Assembly: GCA_027489035.1 (NCBI GenBank)
Contig: JAIYAN010000001.1
Location: 145,199-209,198, forward strand
Length of the DNA: 64,000 nt
Source: Chitinophagaceae bacterium
GTDB lineage: Bacteria > Bacteroidota > Bacteroidia > Chitinophagales > Chitinophagaceae
Direction of reading: 5' to 3'
Part shown: piece after piece, positions 44,974 to 54,273 of the stretch
How the letters are laid out: the number at the start of each line of letters is the position of its first letter
Position numbering within the stretch: the stretch's first letter is position 1
The notes under the pieces: generated by a model
Told to the model about the DNA's origin: nothing
Databases searched by the model: none
The model's input: only the letters and a program-made list of their open reading frames with translations
Made by a program: the position numbers and the translations under genes

Positions 44974-45895
44974 TGAGATCGATTTTATCTAAAAGGTTAT
45001 TAATTAAATGTTGACTGGCAATTTTATTTCTCCAATCTAATGGAATATCTTCTATCCCATAATACAACCCAGCCAAACCACCTGTTATTGCTGCAATGGT
45101 ATCGGTATCTCCACCTAAATTTACAGCTTTCAAAACAGCATCTTTATAATTATCGGTATTTAAAAAACACCAAATCGAAGCTTCCAATGTGCTCAATACA
45201 TATCCTGTAGATTTGATTTCAGATTCGGGTAAAGCAGCGAAATCAGCTTTGAATAAAAGTTTAAACCATTCCCATTCTGCTTCGTGATCATCATCGCTAT
45301 CGGTAATCCGCCAACCATGTTTCAGATAGGCAGCTCCAGCTTTTACCGCTTCCAATTTATCTTTTCCATCTAACAAAGCACGCATCATTTTTACGTAAAA
45401 CATACAACAATACGAACAAATACTGTTGCGATGGGTAATGTTGTTTTCTCTTGTCATATTAAAAACTGACTTATTAATATCTTCCACAAAAGCATAAGGC
45501 AAAGCCCTCATTAAGCTTCCATTACCTGAAGAATTTTCATCATTACCTCCTGCTAATCCGGGCTTTACCCCAATCATCACTTTCTGTAGCGCACGACTTG
45601 TTGTAATACCAATATCAAATAGTTCGCCGTGTGGCGTCATATAATCATCGCGATACCACTTTACAAACAATTCAGCAAGCGAATGTATATCACCATCGTT
45701 AATGATATTTTCCAAAACACATAAAAGCATGGAAGTGTCATCACTCCAGGTTCCGGGTGGCTGGTTGTACGTTCCATAACCCACCATATCCACTGCGGGA
45801 TTTTCTTTCATCATGTTACGCGTAGAAAATTCATAGGGTACGCCTAATGCATCTCCAACCACAAAACCCCAAAGGGCATCTTTTATGTTTTTCAT
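44948..45895 (-). CDS. ADP-ribosylglycohydrolase (DraG/ARH family)
   Basis: 315 residues. GDALGVPYEF (14-23), TWSDDTSML (about 49-57) and NLGGDTDTIAAITGGLAG (about 262-279) carry the acidic residues that bind the two Mg ions in DraG/ARH hydrolases. The reaction is removal of ADP-ribose from modified protein or nucleic-acid targets, or cleavage of related ADP-ribose compounds, in the cytosol. Two metabolic signals of the same type (NADAR at 41.4 kb and this gene) lie within 4 kb. ATG at 45895. It has no copy of the shared operator directly upstream; it could be read from the 215-aa gene's promoter. Confidence 0.9.
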   Translation of the reverse strand: MKNIKDALWGFVVGDALGVPYEFSTRNMMKENPAVDMVGYGTYNQPPGTWSDDTSMLLCVLENIINDGDIHSLAELFVKWYRDDYMTPHGELFDIGITTSRALQKVMIGVKPGLAGGNDENSSGNGSLMRALPYAFVEDINKSVFNMTRENNITHRNSICSYCCMFYVKMMRALLDGKDKLEAVKAGAAYLKHGWRITDSDDDHEAEWEWFKLLFKADFAALPESEIKSTGYVLSTLEASIWCFLNTDNYKDAVLKAVNLGGDTDTIAAITGGLAGLYYGIEDIPLDWRNKIASQHLINNLLDKIDLNENYIQKL

Positions 45896-45977
45896 TTTAT
45901 TAATTTAAAATTCAAAAGTTAAAATTTAAAATATCTGTTTATTGTTTTTTTAATTTATAAATATGGCATGTAGTTAG

Positions 45978-46019
45978 CTTTTTACTTTTTACTTTTCACT
46001 TTTTACTTTTTATTTTATT
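45978..46019. repeat. (TTTTTAC)n tandem repeat at gene end
   Basis: About five imperfect copies of the 7-mer TTTTTAC. They supply the last codons and stop of the 215-aa gene (IKSKK tail), so slippage would change its C-terminus. Confidence 0.7.
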
Positions 46020-46643
46020 GAAATACCCCCATAATAAATTAGCCCCTTTAAAATTCGCATTCCACACAAAATGATTTTCTTCTAACGTTCTTTCTAAAAC
46101 TAAATCATAAAAAGAAAGCCCATCGGAGATTTTGATTTGTTTAACATATTCAATTGCTTCTGGCTTTTTCTTATTCCAATCTTTTCTTAGTGTAACAATA
46201 TCATAATTTGAATTGGATGGCAATTTGGAATATATCTGTTCAAATTGATGCGCATATAAAATATAACCATAAGTTGGTTTTAGGATTTCATCCAGTTGAG
46301 ATATCGTTTTAAATGATTTTGAATTGTTGATTAAATCAATTGGATTGTAATTTGAAATGGTGCTATAATAAGTAAGCGCAAATATTATAGAATCGTAATT
46401 CAATTCTGGCAAATGTGATAACAGTTCTTTTAATGGTGGCAATTGCGAAACCCTTGATGATAATGATTCCCCACCTTTTGAATGAATTAATACAATGGGC
46501 TTAGGTAAATCTAGGCTAATCAAAAATTCATAATTAAAATCATACTTCTCATCATTACTAGATCCAATATTTTCTGAATTAAATTTTTCAAGTTTGATTA
46601 TTTTTTGAGACAATGGAAGTTCTTTAATCAGATTGTTATTCAT
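45996..46643 (-). CDS. Hypothetical protein
   Basis: About 215 residues from the ATG at 46643. The track's TTG at 46664 lies inside the predicted -7 box and cannot be transcribed from that promoter. Mixed alpha/beta protein with KPIVLIHSKGGESLSSRVSQL and YDIVTLRKDWNKKKPEAIEY. No family recognised. Operator copy E lies directly upstream with an expected leader of only about 10 bases. Its 3' end merges with a TTTTTAC repeat. Confidence 0.65.
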   Translation of the reverse strand: MNNNLIKELPLSQKIIKLEKFNSENIGSSNDEKYDFNYEFLISLDLPKPIVLIHSKGGESLSSRVSQLPPLKELLSHLPELNYDSIIFALTYYSTISNYNPIDLINNSKSFKTISQLDEILKPTYGYILYAHQFEQIYSKLPSNSNYDIVTLRKDWNKKKPEAIEYVKQIKISDGLSFYDLVLERTLEENHFVWNANFKGANLLWGYFNKIKSKK

Positions 46644-46661
46644 TGATGGACTTATTTTCCA

Positions 46662-46696
46662 CAATGTTAAAATTCACTTTTGTACTCTATTTACAA
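46662..46696 (-). promoter_or_regulatory. Shared operator-promoter, copy E
   Basis: Minus strand: TTGTAA-ATAGA-GTACAA (46680-46696), 24 bases to TAACATTG (46662-46669). It faces the 215-aa gene. Confidence 0.7.
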
Positions 46697-46723
46697 TGAA
46701 AATTTTTCTTTTATTTTTTTAAA

Positions 46724-46758
46724 TTGTAAAAAGATTACAATCAGATATTCTAGGTTTG
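46724..46758 (+). promoter_or_regulatory. Shared operator-promoter, copy F
   Basis: Perfect TTGTAA-AAAGA-TTACAA (46724-46740), 24 bases to a perfect -7 box TAGGTTTG (46751-46758). Divergent from copy E, it serves the 61-aa membrane gene. Confidence 0.85.
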
Positions 46759-46859
46759 ATTTCAAATACATTATCCACCTTTAATATTATCAACATCAAT
46801 TAAATCATTGCATTTCAAAACCAAGTTCAACTAATTTTTTAACCATTAAAAAAAACATT

Positions 46860-47045
46860 ATGAATAAAATAAGAATAAGCAATTTGCTTTCTAAATTTTT
46901 GGGAATGTCGGTAATTAATGAACTTTTCTTTTTATTTATCCGGTTCAAAGGAATCGACACAATAGCATTTTCAACCTATATTACTTTGATATTTGGATGG
47001 TGTTTTTTTGTGGAGTATAAATATAGGCAAGTAGAAAATTCATGA
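46860..47045 (+). CDS. Small two-TM membrane protein
   Basis: 61 residues with two hydrophobic segments (about 16-30 and 36-52) and a short charged end. Similar in size and design to the pair at 43.2-43.6 kb, although sequence identity is low. ATG at 46860, about 100 bases after operator copy F. Function unknown. Confidence 0.65.
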   Translation: MNKIRISNLLSKFLGMSVINELFFLFIRFKGIDTIAFSTYITLIFGWCFFVEYKYRQVENS

Positions 47046-47120
47046 GTTATTTTCTAATAATTCGATTTGATTTTTTATAGGGTAAAATCTAAAGAGAGAT
47101 ATTTCTTTATTCACCACAGA

Positions 47121-49895
47121 TTAAATGTCATCTTGAACAGTTTTCAACAAAATATCTTGAAAATATGTTTTTCTAATTGACCTCTGATCTCCAATCATTT
47201 TAATTGCTTCATCTGCAACCATTTTTACTAAATCTTTTTCGCCAATTTCATTTAATTTCAAAGCGGCCAAATAAAATGATTCAATAGGTAAATTATCGAT
47301 TTTCTTTATGGTCGATTTTTCTTTTTGCAATAATATGTATTGGATTTTTTCTTGGATAATCGAAGTTTCAATTTTTTTATTTGACAAACAATAATACATC
47401 AATTCAATATTAGCCATTTGGCTTTGTTGATTTGGCTTTGTTGATTCATTAATGAGTGATTTTGCTAAGGTATAATATTGCTCTCGTTCTGAATCTTTCA
47501 TCAAAGAAAACAATCGGTGTATTGAGCCAAATATTTCTAGATTGTCATTTAATTCTATGTTTAATAATAAGGCCTCTGAATATAATATTCTAGCTATTTC
47601 TATTTCTCCATTTTCAAAATTCAAAATACCAAGGCTATTCAAACTCAAAGCTATTCCTTTTTTATCCCCTAATTTTCTTCTGATTTCCAAAGATTCTTGA
47701 TGTAATCTCGCTACTTCATCAATTTTCCCTCGCTCTTCGTATATATTCGCGAGTTTATTCAATACAATACTTATTCCTTTTTTATCTCCTAATTTTCTTC
47801 TGATTTCCAAAGATTCTTGATAGAAATTCTCTGCCTCTTCAAATTCCCCTTGCCCCATGTATAGTTCCCCAAGATAAAATAAAACAATGCCTGTTCCTTT
47901 TTTATCCCCTAATTGTTTTCTAAAATCCAAAGATTCTAGAAATAATCTTTCTGCTTCATCAATTTTCCCTTGCTTTTTGTATAAGCCCCCTAGGTTAAGC
48001 AATACATAACTTGTTCCTAATTTATCCCCTAATTGTTTTCTAATTTCCAAAGATTCTAGATACAACTTTTCTGACTCTTGAAATTTGCCTTGTTCTGAGT
48101 ATAAAAAACCAAGATTACTCAAACTTTCTCCGATTCCTTTTTTATCGCCTAATTGTTTTCTAATTTCCAAAGATTCTAGGTATAACTTTTCTACTTTATC
48201 TTTTTTATTTTGTGAGTTATAAACCACGCCTATATCATTAATTATATTAGCTTGTAGTTTTATGAATTTATTTTGTTTTGATAATTCTAAACCCAATAAA
48301 AAACAATTTAATGATTCATTATAATTTCTTTGATGATATTCTAATTCGCCCATTTTTATATATAAATTGCAAAGGCCATAGAAATCTTCGATTGCTTTCT
48401 TTTCATTTATAATAAAATCAAATTTTTCTTTTGCTTGTGTATATCTACCTTGAAGCGTATCAAGTTGTGCGTCAAAAAGTAATAAATCACTAAGGATTTT
48501 TTTATTATTCAACAGTGTTGCTTCTTTTTGTGCTATTTCCATTGCGAGACTAAAAAAGTCAAAGTTTCCAGTAGTGTAGAACTTATCGACCAATATAATA
48601 AGTATCTCCAAATCTGTATTTCCAGGGTTTTCAGGAAAACGTTTTATTACTGATTCAAACTGAACATAATTTTCGATAGCTAGCGAAAATAAAATGTTAG
48701 CAATCATTTCAGCAGATAGTTTCTGTATTTCTTGCGTTTCATTATCTGCAAGGTCAGATATTTCAATCAGTACTTCTGTTTGGTCATTATTACAAAATCT
48801 CAACACAATCATTTCAACGGCTCCTTGTAATATTTTAAATTCCGCTATCCGATTAAATAATTTCATCACATCTTTTGCATCATTCACTTTTGAAAAATGC
48901 AACTCTGCCAACATGAATTCAAGAAATCGATCAAAAGAAAAACGAACAAAACAATCATCTTTTTCCCATTCTTCCATTAACACCCCAAGTTCTAGTAACT
49001 GAATATATGGGCTGTCTTTTTGTGTATTTATTATGTATGATTTGAACGAATCCATTTTTATGAGTGCATCTCGTTCTAATCGTTCACTATTTTGTTTATC
49101 TAATTCTCTTACCAACAAACTTAAAAGTTTAAGTCGCTCAGGAAATCCAGCGGATTCATTTGTCTTTTCTATTATGATATTATCCAAATAGAGACGCATC
49201 GCTTCATCATTTTTTAACTGCGATGGTAATTTTGAGCGATGAAAAGATTGCAAAATCAATCTAGTCATGAGTGGATTTCGAAGCAATTCTATAGTAGTTC
49301 CATTCGAATCTAATTCTGAGAAATTTGTTAGTGGCCTATATTTATATATCCCTTCATCATCTAAAACTCCAGAATCTTTCCATTTGAAATTACGATAAGC
49401 ATTAAAGAGTTGTTCTGTAGAGTTTTTTGCAACAGGTTTAAGGCGCACTACATTTGATGATATCTTTTCACCAGCTTTTTCTTCTTCAACTTTGAAATAT
49501 TGATCAGGTGCTATTTCTCCGAATTTTGCGAGAGTCCTACTATATGCACTATCCCGAATACTCACAATCACTTTAAACCAGCTGTAATTAGATGATTGAG
49601 CAACAATGTTCTCAACCGATTTTATCAAATCGTTTATACTACCAGAATATTCATTCAAGGCATCAATAATCAAATAACAATTTCGATTAGATGTAGAAAA
49701 AAGATTATCAGTCAAACTCAAAAACTCTTCGAGGTAATTTAGTTTCAAAGCACAATCCCGAAGAAATTTACTTGCAATATCTGTTTGATTCAAAGCACTA
49801 CCACGATAAAACATAACCATATGTCCTTCACCATGCCATAATTCAGTTTTTTGGGCAAGCAAAGTACTTTTGCCAATTCCGCTCTCCCCACCCAA
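47121..49895 (-). CDS. STAND NTPase/TPR half, frame-separated from its HEPN-like half
   Basis: 924 residues as given, but the listed TTG start sits inside the P-loop strand. The frame is open to 50024 and adds AIQALITSGKYLREATVERADLNEYLDAF, which aligns with the pre-NTPase helix of the 1219-aa protein. Walker A is GGESGIGKST and the Walker B region reads CYLIIDALNEYSG. The C-terminal half holds five or more TPRs of 40 residues (LYLESLEIRKQLGDKKG type). Together with the 389-aa ORF upstream (stop at 49994) this would make one protein of about 1355 residues if one A were added to the A4 run at 50023-50026. Homologue: 33961-37620. As printed, no sensible start exists. Confidence 0.75.
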   Translation of the reverse strand: MGGESGIGKSTLLAQKTELWHGEGHMVMFYRGSALNQTDIASKFLRDCALKLNYLEEFLSLTDNLFSTSNRNCYLIIDALNEYSGSINDLIKSVENIVAQSSNYSWFKVIVSIRDSAYSRTLAKFGEIAPDQYFKVEEEKAGEKISSNVVRLKPVAKNSTEQLFNAYRNFKWKDSGVLDDEGIYKYRPLTNFSELDSNGTTIELLRNPLMTRLILQSFHRSKLPSQLKNDEAMRLYLDNIIIEKTNESAGFPERLKLLSLLVRELDKQNSERLERDALIKMDSFKSYIINTQKDSPYIQLLELGVLMEEWEKDDCFVRFSFDRFLEFMLAELHFSKVNDAKDVMKLFNRIAEFKILQGAVEMIVLRFCNNDQTEVLIEISDLADNETQEIQKLSAEMIANILFSLAIENYVQFESVIKRFPENPGNTDLEILIILVDKFYTTGNFDFFSLAMEIAQKEATLLNNKKILSDLLLFDAQLDTLQGRYTQAKEKFDFIINEKKAIEDFYGLCNLYIKMGELEYHQRNYNESLNCFLLGLELSKQNKFIKLQANIINDIGVVYNSQNKKDKVEKLYLESLEIRKQLGDKKGIGESLSNLGFLYSEQGKFQESEKLYLESLEIRKQLGDKLGTSYVLLNLGGLYKKQGKIDEAERLFLESLDFRKQLGDKKGTGIVLFYLGELYMGQGEFEEAENFYQESLEIRRKLGDKKGISIVLNKLANIYEERGKIDEVARLHQESLEIRRKLGDKKGIALSLNSLGILNFENGEIEIARILYSEALLLNIELNDNLEIFGSIHRLFSLMKDSEREQYYTLAKSLINESTKPNQQSQMANIELMYYCLSNKKIETSIIQEKIQYILLQKEKSTIKKIDNLPIESFYLAALKLNEIGEKDLVKMVADEAIKMIGDQRSIRKTYFQDILLKTVQDDI
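47640..48220 (-). repeat. Near-identical 120-base TPR-coding repeats
   Basis: Five tandem copies of 120 bases (40 codons) with shared blocks such as TTTTTTATCCCCTAATTTTC and AATTTCCAAAGATTCTAG. They code for the TPR array of the 47-51 kb STAND protein. Confidence 0.85.
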
Positions 49896-49993
49896 TACAA
49901 ATCCATTAAAAGTGCTCGAACTAAAAGCATCTAAATATTCATTTAGATCTGCTCTTTCAACAGTTGCTTCACGAAGATATTTTCCAGAAGTAA

Positions 49994-51163
49994 TTAATGC
50001 TTGAATTGCATTGGAGCTAATGTTTTACCTAAAGAATGTAAAATTTCAATTGATAGATTTTTCTCATCAACTAATTCAACATCCATTTGCTTTTGTGCGA
50101 GCAAATCTTTCCAATGCTGAAAGCGTGTTGTTTTTTCAAGATGTTCGCCTGATGAAGAAAGATAAATGACCGTATTTTTTGTGTTGCCCTCAAAAACAAA
50201 AACATCTTTACCCATTTCTGGCAATCCTATTTCATTAGTCACCTCTACATCAAAAAACGCATATAACGGGAGAATTTCTCCTGTAGAATCATTGATGATA
50301 AATAGTGGGGAAATAGCTGGGTTTACGCTATCTCGGGTGAAATCAACTTTGCTTAGTGCAGGGTTTGAACCCATTAGACGGATACCATTAACTCCATTTT
50401 TGCTAGATTCAACATGCCAAAGTGTATATCTAGACATATAGCGTACTTCTTGTAAAATCTCTGCAAGTAAAGGATAGTATTCATCAAACTCTTTCTGCGC
50501 TCTTTCTTTACTTTGATTAAATCCATGCGCTAATCCATTTCTATAATTAATGAGCGCTTGTATTTTGCCAAGTTTCTTTGTTTTGTTTTTTATGTTTCCA
50601 TTTTCATCACTATATGATTGTGTAACTAGAAAAGGATCTTTACACTTACTTTCTAATTTTTCATACGCGTTTTTAATTTCTGGTGAAAACAATCGAATCC
50701 CTTTATCTTTAAAAACAGGTAAAGCGCGTGCAATCAATAAATTCCAAGCAGAAATAAGTGGACGTGAAAGATCCTTAACAAGCGTTTGATGAATTTGAAC
50801 ATCTTTCAAATCGGGAGTACGGATATATTCACTTGCTAATTGAAGAGACATATATTTTAAAATAGCCGTGAATGTATCAACCATTAATTTGCATTTCATT
50901 CGCGGATCGGTTTCACTTAAAAGATCGCTAAATGGCCTTGCAATAAGATAAGGATACGAGGAAACAACCTCTTGTTCAAAAGAAGTAAATTCTTTTTTAA
51001 TTGAATTAGAATCTATCGGGTTTACGGATGGAATAATTGTATTTGTTATTCCTGGTTTTATTGGAATAATCCCTTCATTTGAAATAAACTTTACTTCACC
51101 TGTAAATGTGTCTAGCACATAAAGTCCATTTGATGCTAAAAACCCTTCGAATCTTTTTTCCAT
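49994..51163 (-). CDS. HEPN-like N-terminal half of split STAND protein
   Basis: 389 residues. A short beta prefix (about 1-35) precedes a helical domain (about 60-240) ending in R208-N-G-L-A-H213, the HEPN-type R-x4-H, and then a beta-rich linker (about 245-350). Residues 65-115 (SYPYLIARPFSDLL) are homologous to the same region of the 1219-aa protein. It stops 30 residues before where the P-loop should begin. The next ORF continues in the -1 frame. Probably one gene with a lost base in A4 at 50023-50026, or a programmed frameshift, although no classic slippery heptamer is present. Confidence 0.78.
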   Translation of the reverse strand: MEKRFEGFLASNGLYVLDTFTGEVKFISNEGIIPIKPGITNTIIPSVNPIDSNSIKKEFTSFEQEVVSSYPYLIARPFSDLLSETDPRMKCKLMVDTFTAILKYMSLQLASEYIRTPDLKDVQIHQTLVKDLSRPLISAWNLLIARALPVFKDKGIRLFSPEIKNAYEKLESKCKDPFLVTQSYSDENGNIKNKTKKLGKIQALINYRNGLAHGFNQSKERAQKEFDEYYPLLAEILQEVRYMSRYTLWHVESSKNGVNGIRLMGSNPALSKVDFTRDSVNPAISPLFIINDSTGEILPLYAFFDVEVTNEIGLPEMGKDVFVFEGNTKNTVIYLSSSGEHLEKTTRFQHWKDLLAQKQMDVELVDEKNLSIEILHSLGKTLAPMQFKH

Positions 51164-51280
51164 GTCTTAAATTACTTTATACAATTACAATATAATATAT
51201 TTATAATTTTTCATCAGGTCTTGATAATTTAGCTTCACATTAAAAAGCACACTACCCTGAGTTTGCACCTAAATTCATAA

Positions 51281-52129
51281 TCAAGCGAAATCACACGGAC
51301 TGATATCTGTAATTTCTCCAGAAAGCGTAGGAATATCCTCTTTAATGCTCTCAATCATATTTTCAAGATCTGTCTGCATTTCCATCTGATCATCTGTCAG
51401 GTCTTCCCAATCTTCAACATTTTCTTCCAATTCCCTGTGCGTATCGCCCAAAGCTTCAAAATTTGAAAATATAGAGTCGATTCTTTCTGCCACATCGTAC
51501 TTCTTGAATTTTTTCAAGTAATTATCTGCTTGCTTTTCGGTTAAACCTTCGGCATTAAAAACAAAACTTCTGTTATTACGACCAAGTCCAAATGCAATAA
51601 ATTGATTTGTGACAGAATTGAAAATTCCTACTATAGGAGCATGTTGAAACGGAGGGAAAATATGATCCTGAAATCCCTTTATTAATTTTTTATTAAGTAA
51701 TTGAATAATTGCATTGTAATTATCTTCAGAGTCGTGATACCCACCACCATGTGCTTTTAATGGGAATATGAATAAATGGCTTTTATACTCAGGTGGTAGT
51801 TTAGAAATTTTTGACTTGTAAAACGCCAACGATTCTGGATCTCCATATAAATCAAAAACAATACTTTTCTTCACCAGGTCAAGTATTTCGTTATCGAATT
51901 CAGTTTTTGTTTTATCAATTTTATTTACCGTTTGTTTAGTTTTAGAAACTGGTTCTGATTTATTGCTTTTTTTGACTGTTCCAGTTTTTTTAGCAGCCTT
52001 GCTTTTAGAAGTAGTAGATAGATTATTTGATAACTTGTCAGTCTTAGATACAGTTTTCAAAACCTTAGGGGTGTCTCCTGTTTTTACAGAGGTGCCTTTT
52101 TTTGTAGGCTTAGTTGATTTTTTAGCCAT
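51281..52129 (-). CDS. Hypothetical protein with basic tail and acidic end
   Basis: About 282 residues from the ATG at 52129; the longer track start adds a hydrophobic leader that looks untranslated. Residues 1-75 are Lys/Thr/Ser-rich and unstructured, of the histone-H1-like type. The middle (about 80-210) is a folded alpha/beta domain (IVFDLYGDPESLAFYKSKIS, GIFNSVTNQFIAFGLGRNNRSF). The end (about 225-282) is strongly acidic. No family recognised. It lies upstream of the split STAND locus on the same strand, 117 bases apart, so it may or may not belong to it. Confidence 0.65.
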   Translation of the reverse strand: MAKKSTKPTKKGTSVKTGDTPKVLKTVSKTDKLSNNLSTTSKSKAAKKTGTVKKSNKSEPVSKTKQTVNKIDKTKTEFDNEILDLVKKSIVFDLYGDPESLAFYKSKISKLPPEYKSHLFIFPLKAHGGGYHDSEDNYNAIIQLLNKKLIKGFQDHIFPPFQHAPIVGIFNSVTNQFIAFGLGRNNRSFVFNAEGLTEKQADNYLKKFKKYDVAERIDSIFSNFEALGDTHRELEENVEDWEDLTDDQMEMQTDLENMIESIKEDIPTLSGEITDISPCDFA

Positions 52130-52390
52130 ATTATTTTTTTTGAAATTTAAGATAAAAAAAGGAATTACAAATACCATTTAGATACCTTTCGTACTTTTCA
52201 TTATTTTCAGGTACAAAAAAAGAAATTGAGTTTTCTGATTTATCAAATGTGATTAGTTAGATTTTTGTGATCCTTTTTTCGGACTGATGAACAGATTTAT
52301 TTTGTTTATCAACAAAATGGCAAAAACACCAAAAGACAATCCCCAAATAAAACACCCCTTAACAAAACTTTACCAACCTCATCCCCCATT

Positions 52391-52407
52391 TTGTAAAAAC
52401 ATTACAA
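52391..52407. promoter_or_regulatory. Additional palindrome, copy G
   Basis: Perfect TTGTAA-AAACA-TTACAA, but no good -7 box at the usual spacing on either strand. It lies 130 bases before copy H, so it may be an auxiliary operator. The surrounding 464-base gap (52130-52593) holds no gene I can support. Confidence 0.55.
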
Positions 52408-52520
52408 TTTGATTTCGGATTTTTATCCCGAATCAAAAAATAAATAGTAATGGAAAGTAAAACCCCAAAAAACAGAAATCCACAGACAAAATTTTAATCT
52501 GAATTTTTTATTTTTTTGGA

Positions 52521-52555
52521 TTGTACAAAGATTACAATCACGGATTTTATGTTTG
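52521..52555 (+). promoter_or_regulatory. Shared operator-promoter, copy H (AAA ATPase gene)
   Basis: TTGTAC-AAAGA-TTACAA (52521-52537), 24 bases to a perfect -7 box TATGTTTG (52548-52555), 38 bases before the AAA gene's ATG. The track's TTG start at 52516 lies inside this promoter and is therefore wrong. Confidence 0.85.
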
Positions 52556-52593
52556 TCCTCCACCATCATTATCCACTTATAAATCCTTTCATT

Positions 52594-54273
52594 ATGTTCA
52601 ACATTAATCAATCCAACAACAACGTTCTTGATGCTATTGAGCAAATTTATTGCATCACAAAAGACAGTACGCTAACATTTGATATGAGTAAGGAAACAAA
52701 ACTATCAACATGGTTAGATACCCTAAAATCGTTTTTTAATTGCGATGAGGAACAAGCTATTTTATTGTCGATAATGATACAATCCAATTTAGAAAACAAT
52801 AATGTTAGCATAAAAGAAATTTTAGACCATGCCAATTTAAAAACCTCGGCTTCTTTATATATAAATAATGTACTTGCGCCATTGGTGAAACTCGAGTGGA
52901 TTTCGCCTAAAAAAGATGTAAAATTTTATCCGCTTACCGAATACAACATCAGCAACAAACTGATACGTTCTGTTTTAACAGGAAAATTAGAAATGAGCAA
53001 TGAAGTTAAAATTGAAAACTCTTTTCAACTACTTTCTCATTTTCAAATGAGGTTGGGCGAAAAAAATCACAAACGCATTTCTTATGCCGAATTCATAAAA
53101 TGGACAAATGAATTATTGAATACACATGCGTCAATTGAATTATCTGATTTTATTTTAAAAATGAATATGCCTGAAGATGATGCTACGCATTTCATGTATG
53201 CTTGCTCGAGATTTTATACTGGACAGGAAGAATCAGATCATGATGACATCATTAGAGATTTAACCCCTCCTAAAGATGTTCAATACAAATTGAGGAATTC
53301 ATTCAAATCCGGTTCCAACTTTTTAATCAAATCGGAGTTGATTAAAGAAACTGTTAGTGATGATATGTTTAAAAGCACATCTTATTCACTTACTGAAAAA
53401 GCCGTTCGTGCATTTGACAAAACAGCTGTTGTGAAAAATAAAATGGTTGAAGGGATGATGAAACATTTGGAACCTAATGCCATTACAGAAAAGAAATTAA
53501 TATTCGATAGCAACGAACAAAAATTGGTCAACAAATTACATAACATGTTGAGTGTTGATAATTTTTCCCAACTAACCGAAAGATTAGAAAGTCAGGGCAT
53601 GAAAAAAGGCATAAGTGTTTTATTATATGGTTATCCTGGTACTGGTAAAACTGAAACAGTATTGCAACTGGGAAAAAACAGCAACCGATATATCATGATG
53701 GCTGACGCCAGTAAAATTAGAAGCAAATGGGTGGGTGAAACCGAAAAAAACATGAAGGCATTGTTTGATGAATATAGAAAAGCAATGATAGATTTTAAAG
53801 AAACCCCAATTCTATTGTTTAATGAAGCAGATGCGATTTTAGGAAAACGACATACGGTAACCGATCGTGGCGATCAGATGGAAAATGCCATGCAGAATAT
53901 TCTGTTGCAAGAGCTTGAAAATTTCGAGGGTATATTTATTGCAACAACAAACTTGGTTGACAATTTAGACAAAGCATTTGACAGAAGGTTTCTATATAAA
54001 ATTAGATTTGAAAAACCAGGGGCACAAACGTTGATTCAAATTTGGAAATCGAAATTCCCAAAGATTAAAACGGGGATATTGAAAAACATCTGTGCTAAAA
54101 TAAATTTAACTGGTGGACAAATTGAAAATATCCGTAAAAAGATTGCCGTAGATTCTTTGCTAGATGACAAGTTAAAAATAAATGAAAACTATTTAATGCA
54201 ATTGGCACAACAAGAAATGATGTTGGAGAAAAAGAATGAAAGAAATGCAATAGGATTCAATAAGGGAATATAA
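52594..54273 (+). CDS. AAA ATPase with winged-helix-like N-terminus
   Basis: About 559 residues from the ATG at 52594. Helical N-terminal region with winged-helix-like parts (about 60-300), then a classic AAA core: Walker A GYPGTGKT (about 346-353), Walker B ILLFNEADAIL (about 406-416, with Asn-Glu in place of the usual Asp-Glu), sensor-1 FIATTNL, and D-R-R-F arginine-finger-type motif (AFDRRFLYKIRF). This branch of single-domain AAA ATPases is common in Bacteroidota. It probably forms a hexamer that remodels a protein target; the target is unknown. It is the first of three plus-strand genes up to 55.8 kb. Confidence 0.85.
   Translation: MFNINQSNNNVLDAIEQIYCITKDSTLTFDMSKETKLSTWLDTLKSFFNCDEEQAILLSIMIQSNLENNNVSIKEILDHANLKTSASLYINNVLAPLVKLEWISPKKDVKFYPLTEYNISNKLIRSVLTGKLEMSNEVKIENSFQLLSHFQMRLGEKNHKRISYAEFIKWTNELLNTHASIELSDFILKMNMPEDDATHFMYACSRFYTGQEESDHDDIIRDLTPPKDVQYKLRNSFKSGSNFLIKSELIKETVSDDMFKSTSYSLTEKAVRAFDKTAVVKNKMVEGMMKHLEPNAITEKKLIFDSNEQKLVNKLHNMLSVDNFSQLTERLESQGMKKGISVLLYGYPGTGKTETVLQLGKNSNRYIMMADASKIRSKWVGETEKNMKALFDEYRKAMIDFKETPILLFNEADAILGKRHTVTDRGDQMENAMQNILLQELENFEGIFIATTNLVDNLDKAFDRRFLYKIRFEKPGAQTLIQIWKSKFPKIKTGILKNICAKINLTGGQIENIRKKIAVDSLLDDKLKINENYLMQLAQQEMMLEKKNERNAIGFNKGI

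Noticed and set aside
52391-52425. Copy G as a full promoter
   Set aside because: The palindrome is perfect, but GATTTTTA/GAGGTTGG at the expected place are not credible -7 boxes; kept only as a possible auxiliary operator.
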